Positions 1 to 8,644 of a DNA stretch of 64,000 nucleotides are shown one piece after another. Within the stretch, counting starts at the first letter, position 1. Every line of letters begins with the position of its first letter. The stretch is from Rhodobacteraceae bacterium M385 (GTDB taxonomy: Bacteria; Pseudomonadota; Alphaproteobacteria; Rhodobacterales; Rhodobacteraceae): positions 1,612,001 to 1,676,000 of the forward strand of contig CP081102.1 in assembly GCA_025141835.1 (NCBI GenBank), given 5' to 3'. The position numbers were made by a program, and so were the translations under genes. The notes under the pieces are model-generated. The model ran no database searches and was not told where the DNA came from. It saw only the letters and a list, made by a program, of their open reading frames with translations.

Positions 1-811
1 CGAGAAGGGTGGCCAAACGCTCATCCGCCGTAAGCAGAAATGCTGTCGGAAGCTCCCGCACATTCACCCGCCGCAGGGCTCCGTCGTTCATCAGGCTGGC
101 AACGGAATAGGTGAAATCGTTGAAGGAAATCGTCGCCAAGCGCCCGGTTTCCAAGTCCAGCGTCTGGGCGACCCCATCAAACATCACCAACCTTGGCCCA
201 CTGTCCGAGCGCACCAAAAGCGCGTCGGTGGCGGTATACGTCACCTCAACCCCGGGGGTGGAGGTATCTTGCAGGAACAGGTCGCGAAACTCGCCCAACT
301 CGCTGATTTCGCGAATGTAGACAGTTAGACCAGCGGCAGGGTGAATGAACTCTCCGGCGCGCAGGAAGCGGCCCGTCAGATCGTCGCGCACCTCGGCTTG
401 GCGCTGCAAGAACTGCGCCCGTGCAGTGGGGGCCAGAAAATTGCTGAGCAGGGCCACCAAAATGGCCATCAGGCAGCCAAACACAAAGACCGGGCGCAAC
501 AGGCGCAGCGCCGACAGACCAGCGGTCTGCAACACGACCAGCTCGGAATCGCTAATAAGGCGGTTGAAGATGTAAAGCGTTGCCACGAAGGCTGACACGG
601 GCAGGATCAATTGCACGATCCACGGCAGGGTCAGGGCCGAGAACTCGAGAAACACGCTGATGTTCTGGCCGTCTGCAATCAGGGTGTCGAACAGCCGTGC
701 GGCTTGATTGACCCAATAGACCGACACCAGCACAAGGCTGAAGAACCCGAACAGCATCACAAGCTGTCTTAGGATATATCGGTCGAATTGACCCAAGCCG
801 GGTACCCCCAT
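1..811 (-). CDS. lptF: LPS export permease LptF, 3' end outside the window
   Basis: LptF is one of the two inner-membrane permeases of the LptB2FG transporter that extracts lipopolysaccharide and passes it to the periplasmic bridge. Reading the minus strand from the ATG at 811 gives an open frame to the window edge (about 270 residues). It begins MGVPGLGQFDRYILRQ and continues with a membrane segment (LVMLFGFFSLVLVSVYWV), the family pattern NQAARLFDTLI, a LPWIVQLILPVSAF segment and an ELVVLQTAGLS turn typical of the YjgP/YjgQ family. The C-terminal membrane segments are off the window. It is divergent from pepA, an arrangement common in Rhodobacteraceae where lptF-lptG and pepA-holC are back to back. 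Confidence in the family is high; LptF rather than LptG rests partly on this context. Confidence 0.88.
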   Translation of the reverse strand, partial: MGVPGLGQFDRYILRQLVMLFGFFSLVLVSVYWVNQAARLFDTLIADGQNISVFLEFSALTLPWIVQLILPVSAFVATLYIFNRLISDSELVVLQTAGLSALRLLRPVFVFGCLMAILVALLSNFLAPTARAQFLQRQAEVRDDLTGRFLRAGEFIHPAAGLTVYIREISELGEFRDLFLQDTSTPGVEVTYTATDALLVRSDSGPRLVMFDGVAQTLDLETGRLATISFNDFTYSVASLMNDGALRRVNVRELPTAFLLTADERLATLL

Positions 812-957
812 ATGCGGTGTCCGGGTGGCAGCCCGACCGCGTCATCTATGTTTTAGAGCAGTTTTTCCGGCTTGCGTAGGGGCGATCTGGCCATCGGCGG
901 CACAGCGCCCTAATGTCTGGCGCGAATGTCACGCTTTTCGCCCATTAGGAGCCCTTG

Positions 958-2424
958 ATGACCGACCTCATCTCCATTGATTTTGCTGAAACTGACCTTG
1001 ATGCCTTGGCCGATGCGCCCGGCAAGCTGGCGATTCTTGTTACGCCCGAAGGCAAGTTGGACCCTGCCGGGCGCCGGGTAAACCGCCTGACGAAACAGGC
1101 CGTAGCACGTTTGGTGGAATCGGATCGTTGGGAAAAAGTGAAGGCAGGTGAAGGCTTTACCATGGGTTTCCCGGCTGGCTTGGTCGCAGAATCCCTTCTG
1201 GTTGTTAAGCTTGACCGCCGCCCAACCGTAGCCGAGGCCCGCAAAGCGGGGGCATCGTTGGCGAAGTTTAAAGGTAATGACGCATTGGTGCTTTGTGCGG
1301 GCGCGTTCAATCGCACGGCGGAGATCGCCCTTGGACTGGCGCTACGCTCTTACGGATTTGACGACCACTTCACCAAAGAAAAGCCTGAGGTTGCGGGCGC
1401 AATGATCTACTGCGCCAAGCCCGATGAGGTGAAGCCCGAGGCCGCAACCGCTATGGCCGTTGCAGAGGGCGTGTTCTTCACCCGTGATCTGATCAATGAG
1501 CCCGCCAACGTCCTGACAACGCAGGAATTTGCCGACCGTTTGGCCGCGATGAAGGACATCGGCCTGGAAGTGGAGGTGCTGGATGAGGCGGAACTGGCCG
1601 AGTTGGGAATGCGCACGCTCCTGTCGGTCGGCGAAGGCTCGGAAAGCCCGTCAAAGGTCGTGGTGATGAAATGGAACGGCGGCGGCGATGAGAAGCCGCT
1701 GGCGCTGATCGGGAAGGGCGTTGTGTTCGATACCGGCGGGATCAGCCTGAAGCCTGCGGGCGGTATGGAAGACATGACCATGGACATGGGCGGCGCGGGC
1801 GTTGTTTCCGGCGTCATGCGAACGCTGGCCCTGCGCGGGGCGAAAGCCAACGTCGTGGGCGTTGTCGGCTTGGTCGAGAACATGCCCGATGGCCGCGCCA
1901 CGCGCCCCGGCGATGTGATCCGCTCGATGAAGGGGGACACGGTTGAGGTTATCAACACCGACGCCGAGGGGCGTTTGGTTCTGTGCGATATCATGTGGTA
2001 CGCCCAAGAACGGTTTGAGCCGGTGGGGATGATTGATCTGGCGACGCTTACAGGCGCGATCATCATCGGGCTGGGACATGAGAATGCAGGCGTCTTCTCT
2101 AACTCTGACGCGCTGTCGGGCGCTTTCCTCAAGGCCGCAGGGGCCGAGAATGAGGGCGCATGGCGGATGCCTTTGGGCGATGCCTACGACAAGATGTTGA
2201 AGTCGCGCGTTGCAGATATGGCGAACGTGGGCGGGCGGGCCGCAGGCTCGATCACCGCGGCGCAGTTCTTGCAGCGGTTTGTGAAGGATGAAACGCCGTG
2301 GATTCACCTCGACATCGCGGGCGTGGCCAGCGTGAAATCCGAGACAGCCTTGGCCCCGAAGGGCGCGACGGGCTGGGGCGTGATGGCGCTCGATCGCTTG
2401 GTGCGCGATGGCTATGAGAGCTAA
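958..2424 (+). CDS. pepA: Leucyl aminopeptidase (cytosol aminopeptidase, M17)
   Basis: Cytosolic two-zinc M17 aminopeptidase that removes N-terminal residues from peptides. The 488-residue product has the usual two-domain build: a variable N-terminal half and a catalytic C-terminal half carrying the metal and substrate residues in GKGVVFDTGGISLKP, the MDMGGAGVV stretch and the signature NTDAEGRLVL. The ATG at 958 is chosen over the TTG just before it because AGGAG at 947-951 is six bases upstream. holC follows 29 bases after the stop, so the two are probably cotranscribed. Length and motifs are normal for PepA. Confidence 0.95.
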   Translation: MTDLISIDFAETDLDALADAPGKLAILVTPEGKLDPAGRRVNRLTKQAVARLVESDRWEKVKAGEGFTMGFPAGLVAESLLVVKLDRRPTVAEARKAGASLAKFKGNDALVLCAGAFNRTAEIALGLALRSYGFDDHFTKEKPEVAGAMIYCAKPDEVKPEAATAMAVAEGVFFTRDLINEPANVLTTQEFADRLAAMKDIGLEVEVLDEAELAELGMRTLLSVGEGSESPSKVVVMKWNGGGDEKPLALIGKGVVFDTGGISLKPAGGMEDMTMDMGGAGVVSGVMRTLALRGAKANVVGVVGLVENMPDGRATRPGDVIRSMKGDTVEVINTDAEGRLVLCDIMWYAQERFEPVGMIDLATLTGAIIIGLGHENAGVFSNSDALSGAFLKAAGAENEGAWRMPLGDAYDKMLKSRVADMANVGGRAAGSITAAQFLQRFVKDETPWIHLDIAGVASVKSETALAPKGATGWGVMALDRLVRDGYES

Positions 2425-2453
2425 TTCATCACATGAAGAATGGCGCGTAAGTC

Positions 2454-2918
2454 ATGGGTGAGGCGTATTTCTATCACCTCACCCAGTCGCCGTCCGATGT
2501 GGCGCTTCGGGTGCTTCTGGGGAAGTCGCTACAAGCCGGATGGCGGGTGGCGGTCCGAGGGCGCTCGGACGCGATGTTGGACCGGTTGGACGAAGCGCTT
2601 TGGATGCAACCGCCCGACAGCTTCTTGCCCCACGGCCGCGCTGGTGGCCCGCACGATGCGGCGCAGCCGGTGCTGCTGACCACGGGGGACGCGGGCAATG
2701 ATCCGAGCTGTTTGGTATCGGTTGAAGGGGCAGCCGTGGCGCCCGAGGAAGTCACGCAGATGGACCGCGTGATGGTTCTGTTTGATGGCCATGATGAGGG
2801 CGCGTTGCAGACCGCCAGAGAGCAATGGAAAGCCCTGACCGCCGCGGGATGCGCGGCGAAATATTGGTCCGAGGCATCGGGGCGATGGGAAATGAAAGCC
2901 GAAAGTAAGCGGGATTAA
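2454..2918 (+). CDS. holC: DNA polymerase III subunit chi
   Basis: Chi is the clamp-loader accessory subunit that links the Pol III holoenzyme to single-strand binding protein. The 154-residue product starts MGEAYFYHLTQSP and has the chi pattern: a short beta strand with FYHLT, GWRVAVRG, a DRLDEALW helix, SFLPHGR, and QPVLLTT further on. It lies directly downstream of pepA, the usual alphaproteobacterial gene pair. The stop overlaps the convergent protease gene by four bases. Confidence 0.93.
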   Translation: MGEAYFYHLTQSPSDVALRVLLGKSLQAGWRVAVRGRSDAMLDRLDEALWMQPPDSFLPHGRAGGPHDAAQPVLLTTGDAGNDPSCLVSVEGAAVAPEEVTQMDRVMVLFDGHDEGALQTAREQWKALTAAGCAAKYWSEASGRWEMKAESKRD

Positions 2919-3493
2919 CGCTCAAGAATAAGGGTGCCATTGGCAATTTCCAGCCGCGAGAATCGATTGAGGTAGGCCATGCCCAGAAGGCTGCCCGACA
3001 TTTCGCCCCCATTGACTACGGCCCGCACGTTTTCATCGACGATCCCGCTAAGCGAGAGGGTGGCGATGCGCGTGGGTGCCGTATTCACCCGTCCATTGGC
3101 GGTATTGGCGCGGCCGGAAAAAATCAGGTTGTCGATGGGAACCCCGGCGCGGGCCGCGTCTTGCTCGCTAAGCACGATGGAGGTGGCGCCGGTGTCGACC
3201 ACAAAGCGCGTGGGCACGCCGTTGACCTCGAGCACCAAGTAGAAATGCCCATCCGAGGCGCGCGGCACGGAAATCGCGCCGGTCTGCATCACCGATTGGC
3301 GCGGCGCGATAGAGCTGGAAATATCGCTCCAAAGGCCAACCGCGACGAGGGCCCCCAAGAAGATGAAGCCCCAAACCGCGAGGTATTTCATCATCTGCCC
3401 CATCTTATCCCGCTGCCCCCATAGAAAATAACCGCCCACCGCACACAGAAGTGCGATCAGGTAGATAAGGCGAGGGATGTCTTGGCTGTCCAT
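2915..3493 (-). CDS. Membrane-anchored retropepsin-like aspartic protease (TIGR02281 type)
   Basis: The 192-residue protein has two N-terminal membrane segments (about residues 8-25 and 36-55), then an extracytoplasmic clan AA aspartic protease domain. The single catalytic motif FVVDTGATSIVLS sits near residue 105, as in retropepsin-like proteins that dimerise to form the active site. A second landmark is SLLGMAYLNRFSRLEI near the C-terminus. The family is widespread in alphaproteobacteria and its substrates are largely unknown. The gene is convergent with holC (four-base overlap) and 33 bases downstream of the marC-like gene on the same strand. Confidence 0.85.
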   Translation of the reverse strand: MDSQDIPRLIYLIALLCAVGGYFLWGQRDKMGQMMKYLAVWGFIFLGALVAVGLWSDISSSIAPRQSVMQTGAISVPRASDGHFYLVLEVNGVPTRFVVDTGATSIVLSEQDAARAGVPIDNLIFSGRANTANGRVNTAPTRIATLSLSGIVDENVRAVVNGGEMSGSLLGMAYLNRFSRLEIANGTLILER

Positions 3494-3526
3494 GGGCGCT
3501 CCGATCTAGAGAGATATAGGGCCGGA

Positions 3527-4144
3527 TCAGAAAACTTGCAGATCGCGGAAGCCATCAATGACGAATTGCACGGAAAGCGCGGCCAGAAGCATCCCCAAGA
3601 GCCGTGTCACCACGTTGATCCCCGTGGGCCCCAAAAGGCGTTCCAGCGGGGCCGCCAGAAGGAAGAGGATGAAGACAAAGACGATTACCAGAGCCATCAC
3701 CGCATGGATCGCGATAAGATTGGCGGTGGTGTCGTTCTGGCCGGTCAGCAGGATCATCGTAGCGATGGATCCGGGGCCGGCGATCAGCGGGATGGCGAGG
3801 GGGAAGACAGAGGGGTCATCGCCCTCAGGCTCGGCATCGGCGGTGCCTTGGCGGCGCTGGGTGCGACGCTCGAACAACATGTCGAGGGCGGTGAGGAACA
3901 AAAGGATACCACCGGCCATGCGAAAAGCAGCCATGGAGATGCCGAGGAAGCCAAGCACGGCTTCGCCCGCAAGGCCAAAGAGGGTCAAGAGACCCGCCGC
4001 CACGAGGCAAGAGCGGATCGCGATGGACCGGCGCTGGCGCTCGGTCATGCCTTGGGTCAGGGCCACAAACAGCGGCGCGAGGCCTATGGGGTCGATGATG
4101 ACGAAGAGCGTCACGAAGGCGGGGATGTAGAAGCTGAGATCCAT
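3527..4144 (-). CDS. MarC family integral membrane protein
   Basis: A 205-residue, six-segment inner-membrane protein of the MarC/UPF0056 family. Landmarks are the N-terminal FVTLFVIIDPIGLAPLF segment, GMTERQRRSIAIRS, and the FPLAIPLIAGPGSIATMI segment in the middle. The name comes from the multiple-antibiotic-resistance locus, but no resistance function has been shown for the family and the transported substrate, if any, is unknown. It ends 33 bases before the downstream aspartic protease gene, so the two may share a transcript. Confidence 0.9.
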   Translation of the reverse strand: MDLSFYIPAFVTLFVIIDPIGLAPLFVALTQGMTERQRRSIAIRSCLVAAGLLTLFGLAGEAVLGFLGISMAAFRMAGGILLFLTALDMLFERRTQRRQGTADAEPEGDDPSVFPLAIPLIAGPGSIATMILLTGQNDTTANLIAIHAVMALVIVFVFILFLLAAPLERLLGPTGINVVTRLLGMLLAALSVQFVIDGFRDLQVF

Positions 4145-4195
4145 GGGGGTACTTTAAGCAAATTGTGCAGCGAAGCTGCATGGTTTTTATAAGGG

Positions 4196-4274
4196 AGAGG
4201 GGCGCTGCCCCTGCACGGCTTTCCCAAAGGAAAAGCCGCTTACCCCGGAGGTGTATTTGCCAAGATGAAGGGGG
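4196..4274. repeat. Intergenic double-hairpin repeat with the GTATTTGCCAAGATGAAG tail
   Basis: Between the ABC-F and marC genes lies a structured unit: GGGGC/GCCCC stem (4199-4211), a second stem GGCTTT/AAAGCC (4217-4237), then the tail GTATTTGCCAAGATGAAG beginning at 4253. Relatives of the tail occur at 31228-31262 and 40123-40157, and a degenerate full unit lies at 38624-38700. I read this as a dispersed intergenic repeat that may also act in transcription termination. Confidence 0.65.
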
Positions 4275-4277
4275 CGC

Positions 4278-6119
4278 TTACGATTTGGCCGCATCAAGTT
4301 TGGCTTGGGCTTTTTCCCAGAGGTCCTCGGCGCGGCCCAGACCTTCCATGACCTCGGCGTATTTCTTTTGCCAAGTGGTGAGTTCGCCCACACGGGCATC
4401 CTCGTAGAGCGCAGGGTCGGCCAGCTTCTTGGCCAGTTTTTCGCGCATCTCTTCGATTTTCTCGACGCGGGCTTCGGCCTTTTTGACCTCGGCGCGGAGG
4501 TCTTTGATTTGATCGTGGGTGAGTTGCTTGGGCTTGGCGGGCTTGGCCGGTTTCGGGGCCTTGGGCTCAGTCCCCAGAAGGGACTGGCGATAGGTTTCCA
4601 GATCATGGGCATAGGGGGCGACGTGGCCGTCTTTGACCAGCCAGAGGCGGTCGGCCACGAGGCTGAGCAGGTGCATATCGTGAGAGACGAGCACGACGGC
4701 ACCGGTGTAGGCGGTCAGTGCCTCGACCAGAGCTTCACGGGATTCGATGTCGAGGTGGTTAGTCGGCTCATCAAGGATCAGAAGGTGAGGGGCCTCAAGC
4801 GTGGCAAGAAGGAGTGAGAGGCGGGCCTTTTGGCCGCCGGAGAGTTTGGCCACCAGCGTTTCGGCCTGATCGGCGCCGAGGCCGAAGCCGGCAAGACGGG
4901 CGCGGAGTTTCGGGGGCGCGTCGGCGGGGCGTTCACGGCGCAAGTGGTCGAGCGGTGTCTCGTCAAGGTGGAGTTCGTCCACCTGATGCTGAGCAAAATA
5001 GCCGATGCGCAGTTTTGACGAGGAGGTGACCCGGCCCTCCATCGTCTGCAACTTGCCCGCGAGCAGTTTGGAGAGGGTGGATTTACCCTGACCGTTGCGG
5101 CCCAGAAGGGCGATGCGGTCGTCTTGATCCAGACGCAGGTTCAGGCGTTTGAGCACTGCCCGGTCGCCGTAGCCCACGGCGGCGTTGTCCATGGCGACGA
5201 TGGGGGGACTGAGTTCCTCGGGCTCGGGGAAGGTGAAAACGGTGCGCGCGGCATCTTCGGGGGCGCGGATCGTCTCCATCTTTTCCAGCATTTTCACGCG
5301 GGATTGGGCCTGTTTTGCTTTGGAGGCTTTGGCTTTGAAACGGTCCACGAAGGATTGAAGGTGGGCCCGCTGAAGGTCTTGCTTCTTGGCGGCGGCCGCT
5401 TGCACCGCGCGACGTTCGGCCCGGGTCTTGGCGAAGGTATCGTAGCCGCCCGTGTAATAGGTCAGCGTTTTGTCGGAGAGGTGCAGGATATGGCCCACGG
5501 CCCGGTTCAGAAGGCCACGATCGTGAGAGATAATCAGCACGGTGTGGGGGTATTTGGCCAGATAGGCCTCTAGCCAAAGGGCGCCTTCAAGGTCCAGATA
5601 GTTGGTCGGTTCATCGAGCAACAGCACATCGGGTTGAGAGAATAAAACCCCCGCCAGCGCCACACGCATCCGCCAGCCGCCGGAATAGGCGGAGCAGGGG
5701 CGTTGCTGGTCTTCGTGGCTGAAGCCTAGGCCGCGCAGGATGGTGGCGGCACGGGCCTCGGCGCCCCAAGCATCAATATCGGCAAGGCGGGCTTGCACCT
5801 CGGCGATGCGGGTGGGGTCTTGGCTGGTGTCGGCCAGAAGCTCGGCGCGCTCGGTATCGGCCTCGAGCACCGTGTCGATCAGGGAGGTGTCAGAGGAGGG
5901 AACTTCCTGCGCCACGCCGCCGATCTTGGTGCCGGTGGGCAGGGTGATGTCGCCCGTATCAAGGCCCAACTCGCCCCGGATAATGCGAAACAGCGTGGTT
6001 TTACCCGTGCCATTCCGGCCCACGATACCGACCTTATGGCCCGCAGGAATGGTGACAGAGGCGCCCTCGAGCAGAGTGCGGCCGGCGACGGAATAACCGA
6101 TATCAGACATGCGTAACAT
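4278..6119 (-). CDS. ABC-F family ATPase (Uup/EttA-like)
   Basis: A 613-residue protein with two ABC ATPase domains in tandem and no membrane segments, as in ABC-F translation factors that bind the ribosome E site. Domain 1 has Walker A GRNGTGKTT near residue 37, signature YSGGWRMRVAL and Walker B LLLDEPTNYLDL. A charged linker rich in KAKASKAKQAQ follows. Domain 2 has Walker A GRNGQGKST, signature LSGGQKARLSL and Walker B LILDEPTNHLDIE. The C-terminal 90 residues are a proline/lysine segment and a coiled coil, like the C-terminal domain of Uup. The exact subfamily cannot be fixed by eye. Confidence 0.93.
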   Translation of the reverse strand: MLRMSDIGYSVAGRTLLEGASVTIPAGHKVGIVGRNGTGKTTLFRIIRGELGLDTGDITLPTGTKIGGVAQEVPSSDTSLIDTVLEADTERAELLADTSQDPTRIAEVQARLADIDAWGAEARAATILRGLGFSHEDQQRPCSAYSGGWRMRVALAGVLFSQPDVLLLDEPTNYLDLEGALWLEAYLAKYPHTVLIISHDRGLLNRAVGHILHLSDKTLTYYTGGYDTFAKTRAERRAVQAAAAKKQDLQRAHLQSFVDRFKAKASKAKQAQSRVKMLEKMETIRAPEDAARTVFTFPEPEELSPPIVAMDNAAVGYGDRAVLKRLNLRLDQDDRIALLGRNGQGKSTLSKLLAGKLQTMEGRVTSSSKLRIGYFAQHQVDELHLDETPLDHLRRERPADAPPKLRARLAGFGLGADQAETLVAKLSGGQKARLSLLLATLEAPHLLILDEPTNHLDIESREALVEALTAYTGAVVLVSHDMHLLSLVADRLWLVKDGHVAPYAHDLETYRQSLLGTEPKAPKPAKPAKPKQLTHDQIKDLRAEVKKAEARVEKIEEMREKLAKKLADPALYEDARVGELTTWQKKYAEVMEGLGRAEDLWEKAQAKLDAAKS

Positions 6120-6290
6120 GGGGCGCGGCCTAGCAGAGGTCTGGGGCCGCCGCTAGGGCCTGTCTTGCGTAACGGGAAGATCGCGGGGGCAGGGGCGTAA
6201 ACCGTGCCGCACCAACAAGCCTTTCCAAACCCGCGCGCCCATGGTAGCTGCGCCGCGAAATCTTAACCCAAGTCAAACCGGAGCAGCCCC

Positions 6291-6713
6291 ATGGCCATCC
6301 AGCGTACATTCTCGATCATCAAACCCGACGCCACCAAGCGCAACTTGACCGGCAAAATCGCCGCCAAGTTCGAAGAAGCTGGCCTGCGCATCGTCGCAAC
6401 CAAGCGCATCCAGCTGACGCTGGCCCAAGCGCAGCAGTTCTACGGTGTGCATTCTGAGCGTCCTTTCTTCGGCGAGCTTTGCGAATTCATGATCTCTGAG
6501 CCGATCGTTGTTCAGGTTCTGGAAGGCGAAGATGCCATCGCGAAAAACCGCGAAGTCATGGGCGCCACGAACCCCGCCGACGCGGCAGAAGGCACGATCC
6601 GTAAGGAATTCGCCCTGTCCATCGGTGAGAACTCGGTCCACGGCTCTGACGCGCCTGAGACTGCTGCTGAAGAGATCGCTTTCTTCTTCTCCGGTCTTGA
6701 ACTGGTTGGCTAA
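6291..6713 (+). CDS. ndk: Nucleoside diphosphate kinase
   Basis: Transfers the gamma phosphate from ATP to other nucleoside diphosphates through a phosphohistidine. The 140-residue product begins MAIQRTFSIIKPDATKR and contains the family pattern NFxGS region as ATNPADAAEGTIRKEFA, followed by NSVHGSDAPE, which holds the catalytic histidine near residue 117. Length is normal. It is a single-gene unit between the divergent ABC-F gene and a strong terminator. Confidence 0.97.
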   Translation: MAIQRTFSIIKPDATKRNLTGKIAAKFEEAGLRIVATKRIQLTLAQAQQFYGVHSERPFFGELCEFMISEPIVVQVLEGEDAIAKNREVMGATNPADAAEGTIRKEFALSIGENSVHGSDAPETAAEEIAFFFSGLELVG

Positions 6714-6750
6714 GGCCAGCGGCTAAGGCCAAAGTCCTAATGCTGTTAAT

Positions 6751-6786
6751 AGAAAGGGCCGCACGGTGATCGTGCGGCCCTTTTCT
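6751..6786 (+). terminator. Rho-independent terminator after ndk
   Basis: A perfect GC-rich stem (AGAAAGGGCCGCACG paired with CGTGCGGCCCTTTTCT, loop GTGAT) ends in a T-run 38 bases after the ndk stop. The A-run on the left side means it could also stop transcripts arriving from the minus strand. Confidence 0.9.
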
Positions 6787-6815
6787 GTGGAGGTAGCGAC
6801 AGCGGGCGCCGAAGA

Positions 6816-8135
6816 TTACGTCGGACGAACCGTCAAGGAGCCAGAGATGCTGACCGCCCCCGAAAGGCCCCGCAGAAGCGCCACAACTTCGGTGGCTCCG
6901 TCACCTGTGTGCAGGGTCAGCGCCTTGCCATCGCCATCGGCGGCGTCATCGACGGTAATGTAGGGGTCGCCCATCGCGATCAGCTCAGCAGGCAGATCGG
7001 CGTAGATATTTACGGCGTCCAGCGACAGATCGAGGTCGAGGACTTCGACAGCTTCGAGGTCACCATTAGTGTAGACCTCAAAAAGGTCAGCGCCGTCACC
7101 GCCGGTCAGCTCATCACCGTCATCGCCGCGGATAAGGTCATCACCGTCACCGCCGAATAGGCTGCTGGCAATACCAGGCGCAGAGAAGAGAGGCTCGGCC
7201 ACGGCATCCAGAAGGTCGTGCCCCGCGCCGCCGTACAGTGTGTTCTCGCCGATGAAGTCGATCACAGTGTCGTTGCCTGCGCCGCCGTCAAGAAGATCGT
7301 TGCCTGCGCCACCGTCAAGAAGATCGTTGCCTGCGCCGCCGTCAAGGATATCGTTGCCAGCGGCACCATCGAGGTAATCGTCCCCGTTGCCGCCGTAAAC
7401 CGTATCGTCGCCCAAGTCGCCCACGACGGTATCATCGCCAGAGCCACCCGAGGCAAGATCGTTGCCCTGACCGCCCAGGATCGTGTCGTTATCGAACTGT
7501 CCACGCAGGTTGTCATCGCCCGCACCGCCCGAGAGGAAGTCGTTTCCGTCCTCCCCGGTCAGGGTGTCGTTATCTGCGCCACCGAAAAGGCCGTCATTGC
7601 CATAGCCGCCAGTAATTTTGTCGGCGCCGTCGCCGCCATAAACCTCATCATCGCCGGCGTCGCCGAACAGGCTATCCATGCCGCCTTCACCCAGAAGGGT
7701 ATCGTTCCACAGGCCGCCGCGCAGGACATCGTCACCATCGCCACCGCCGATCAGGTCGCGACCGCCTTCACCCCGAACGGTGTCATCGCCTGTGCCGCCT
7801 TCGACACTGTCATTGCCGGGGCCTGCGTTGACACGATCATCGTCCGCGCCCGCGTTAACCATATCGTTCCCCGCGCCAGCGTTAATGCTGTCTTCGCCCG
7901 CGCCGCCTTCAACGATATCGTCGCCGTCGTCGGCATCAATGGCGTCGTCGCCATCAAGCCCAAAGATGAGCTCTGACAGTGCAGTGCCCGAGATGACGTC
8001 ATTGCCATTCGTACCTTCGATTTCCGGTGTCGGCCCGCCGACGGGTGGTTCACTCCCGCTCGAGCTGTCGTCATCGCCGCCGCTTAGGGCAAACGCGAGG
8101 CCCAGAAGGGCCATAAGTGCAAAAATACCAACCAT
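6816..8135 (-). CDS. Acidic RTX (haemolysin-type calcium-binding repeat) protein with N-terminal hydrophobic segment
   Basis: A 439-residue, very acidic protein. Most of it (about residues 45-380) is a run of more than 20 nonapeptide repeats of the GGxGxDxLx type, such as GGAGNDLLDGGAGND, which fold as a calcium-bound parallel beta roll. A short non-repeat C-terminal domain ends in SISGSLTVRPT. The first 20 residues (MVGIFALMALLGLAFALSGG) form one hydrophobic segment followed by an acidic/serine linker. I place the start at 8135 because GGGGGAT lies just upstream, whereas the ATG 48 bases earlier has no ribosome binding site and would put a hairpin inside the coding sequence. No type I secretion genes are nearby. 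A membrane-anchored or exported surface protein is likely; the function is unknown. Confidence 0.85.
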   Translation of the reverse strand: MVGIFALMALLGLAFALSGGDDDSSSGSEPPVGGPTPEIEGTNGNDVISGTALSELIFGLDGDDAIDADDGDDIVEGGAGEDSINAGAGNDMVNAGADDDRVNAGPGNDSVEGGTGDDTVRGEGGRDLIGGGDGDDVLRGGLWNDTLLGEGGMDSLFGDAGDDEVYGGDGADKITGGYGNDGLFGGADNDTLTGEDGNDFLSGGAGDDNLRGQFDNDTILGGQGNDLASGGSGDDTVVGDLGDDTVYGGNGDDYLDGAAGNDILDGGAGNDLLDGGAGNDLLDGGAGNDTVIDFIGENTLYGGAGHDLLDAVAEPLFSAPGIASSLFGGDGDDLIRGDDGDELTGGDGADLFEVYTNGDLEAVEVLDLDLSLDAVNIYADLPAELIAMGDPYITVDDAADGDGKALTLHTGDGATEVVALLRGLSGAVSISGSLTVRPT

Positions 8136-8148
8136 ATCAATATCCCCC

Positions 8149-8170
8149 GTTTCGCCAATTGTGGCGAAAC
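8149..8170 (-). promoter_or_regulatory. Perfect hairpin immediately upstream of the RTX gene ribosome binding site
   Basis: GTTTCGCC and GGCGAAAC form an eight-base-pair perfect stem around a six-base loop, ending next to the GGGGGAT ribosome binding site of the RTX gene on the minus strand. It may control translation or RNA stability, or be a protein-binding inverted repeat. The structure is seen directly; a role is inference. Confidence 0.5.
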
Positions 8171-8229
8171 TTGGGCCGGGCATAAAGGTGAATGATTGGA
8201 AACAATCGGTTTCTGATTGAATAAAGTGC

Positions 8230-8580
8230 CTAGCGCCGTAGCCCCGTGCCGATCGTGTTTAGCAGCTTTTCTAGGTCAGGGTTATTGCCCGCCTCGGCCT
8301 CACCCGCTTTGAGGGAGTCGAATTGAACCCGCAGGGCATCCTTCTCGGCGCCCTTGCAATCGTTCCAAGGGCGGCGTTGCAGCGCCATGTGCAAAACATA
8401 GTACATAATGAAGTGGGGCGCGGTGCCGGTTTTCAGGATCGCGCGGTAGGCCTCGTGGGCACCCAGGTGGCGCAGGGCGCGGGCGGTGTGGATTCCGGCG
8501 CGGGCCAGAACCTCGGCTTGGGCGGGGCCGATGTTGCGGATTACCGTCACGGGGGCGGCGTCATCTAACGCGTCAGTCAT
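8230..8580 (-). CDS. TfoX/Sxy C-terminal-domain protein
   Basis: A 116-residue protein made almost only of the TfoX C-terminal (helix-hairpin-helix-like) domain: VIRNIGPAQAEVLARAGI, then TARALRHLGAHEAYRAIL and ALQRRPWNDCKGAEKDALR. Full-length TfoX/Sxy competence regulators carry an additional N-terminal domain that is absent here. Stand-alone C-terminal-domain proteins are common in alphaproteobacteria and their role is not established. GAGGACGATT precedes the ATG. A ComEC homologue lies 26 kb away in this window, but nothing in the sequence ties the two together. Confidence 0.83.
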   Translation of the reverse strand: MTDALDDAAPVTVIRNIGPAQAEVLARAGIHTARALRHLGAHEAYRAILKTGTAPHFIMYYVLHMALQRRPWNDCKGAEKDALRVQFDSLKAGEAEAGNNPDLEKLLNTIGTGLRR

Positions 8581-8644
8581 AATCGTCCTCGGGTTGAGGA
8601 TCGATTTGTATCAGAGTTTCATCCAGCGAAAAGACGTGTCCTGC

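Noticed and set aside
7218..7976. A 252-codon open frame on the plus strand opposite the RTX gene
   Set aside because: It is a shadow of the repeat codons of the RTX protein: its product is a periodic Val/Ile/Ala sequence with no start signal.
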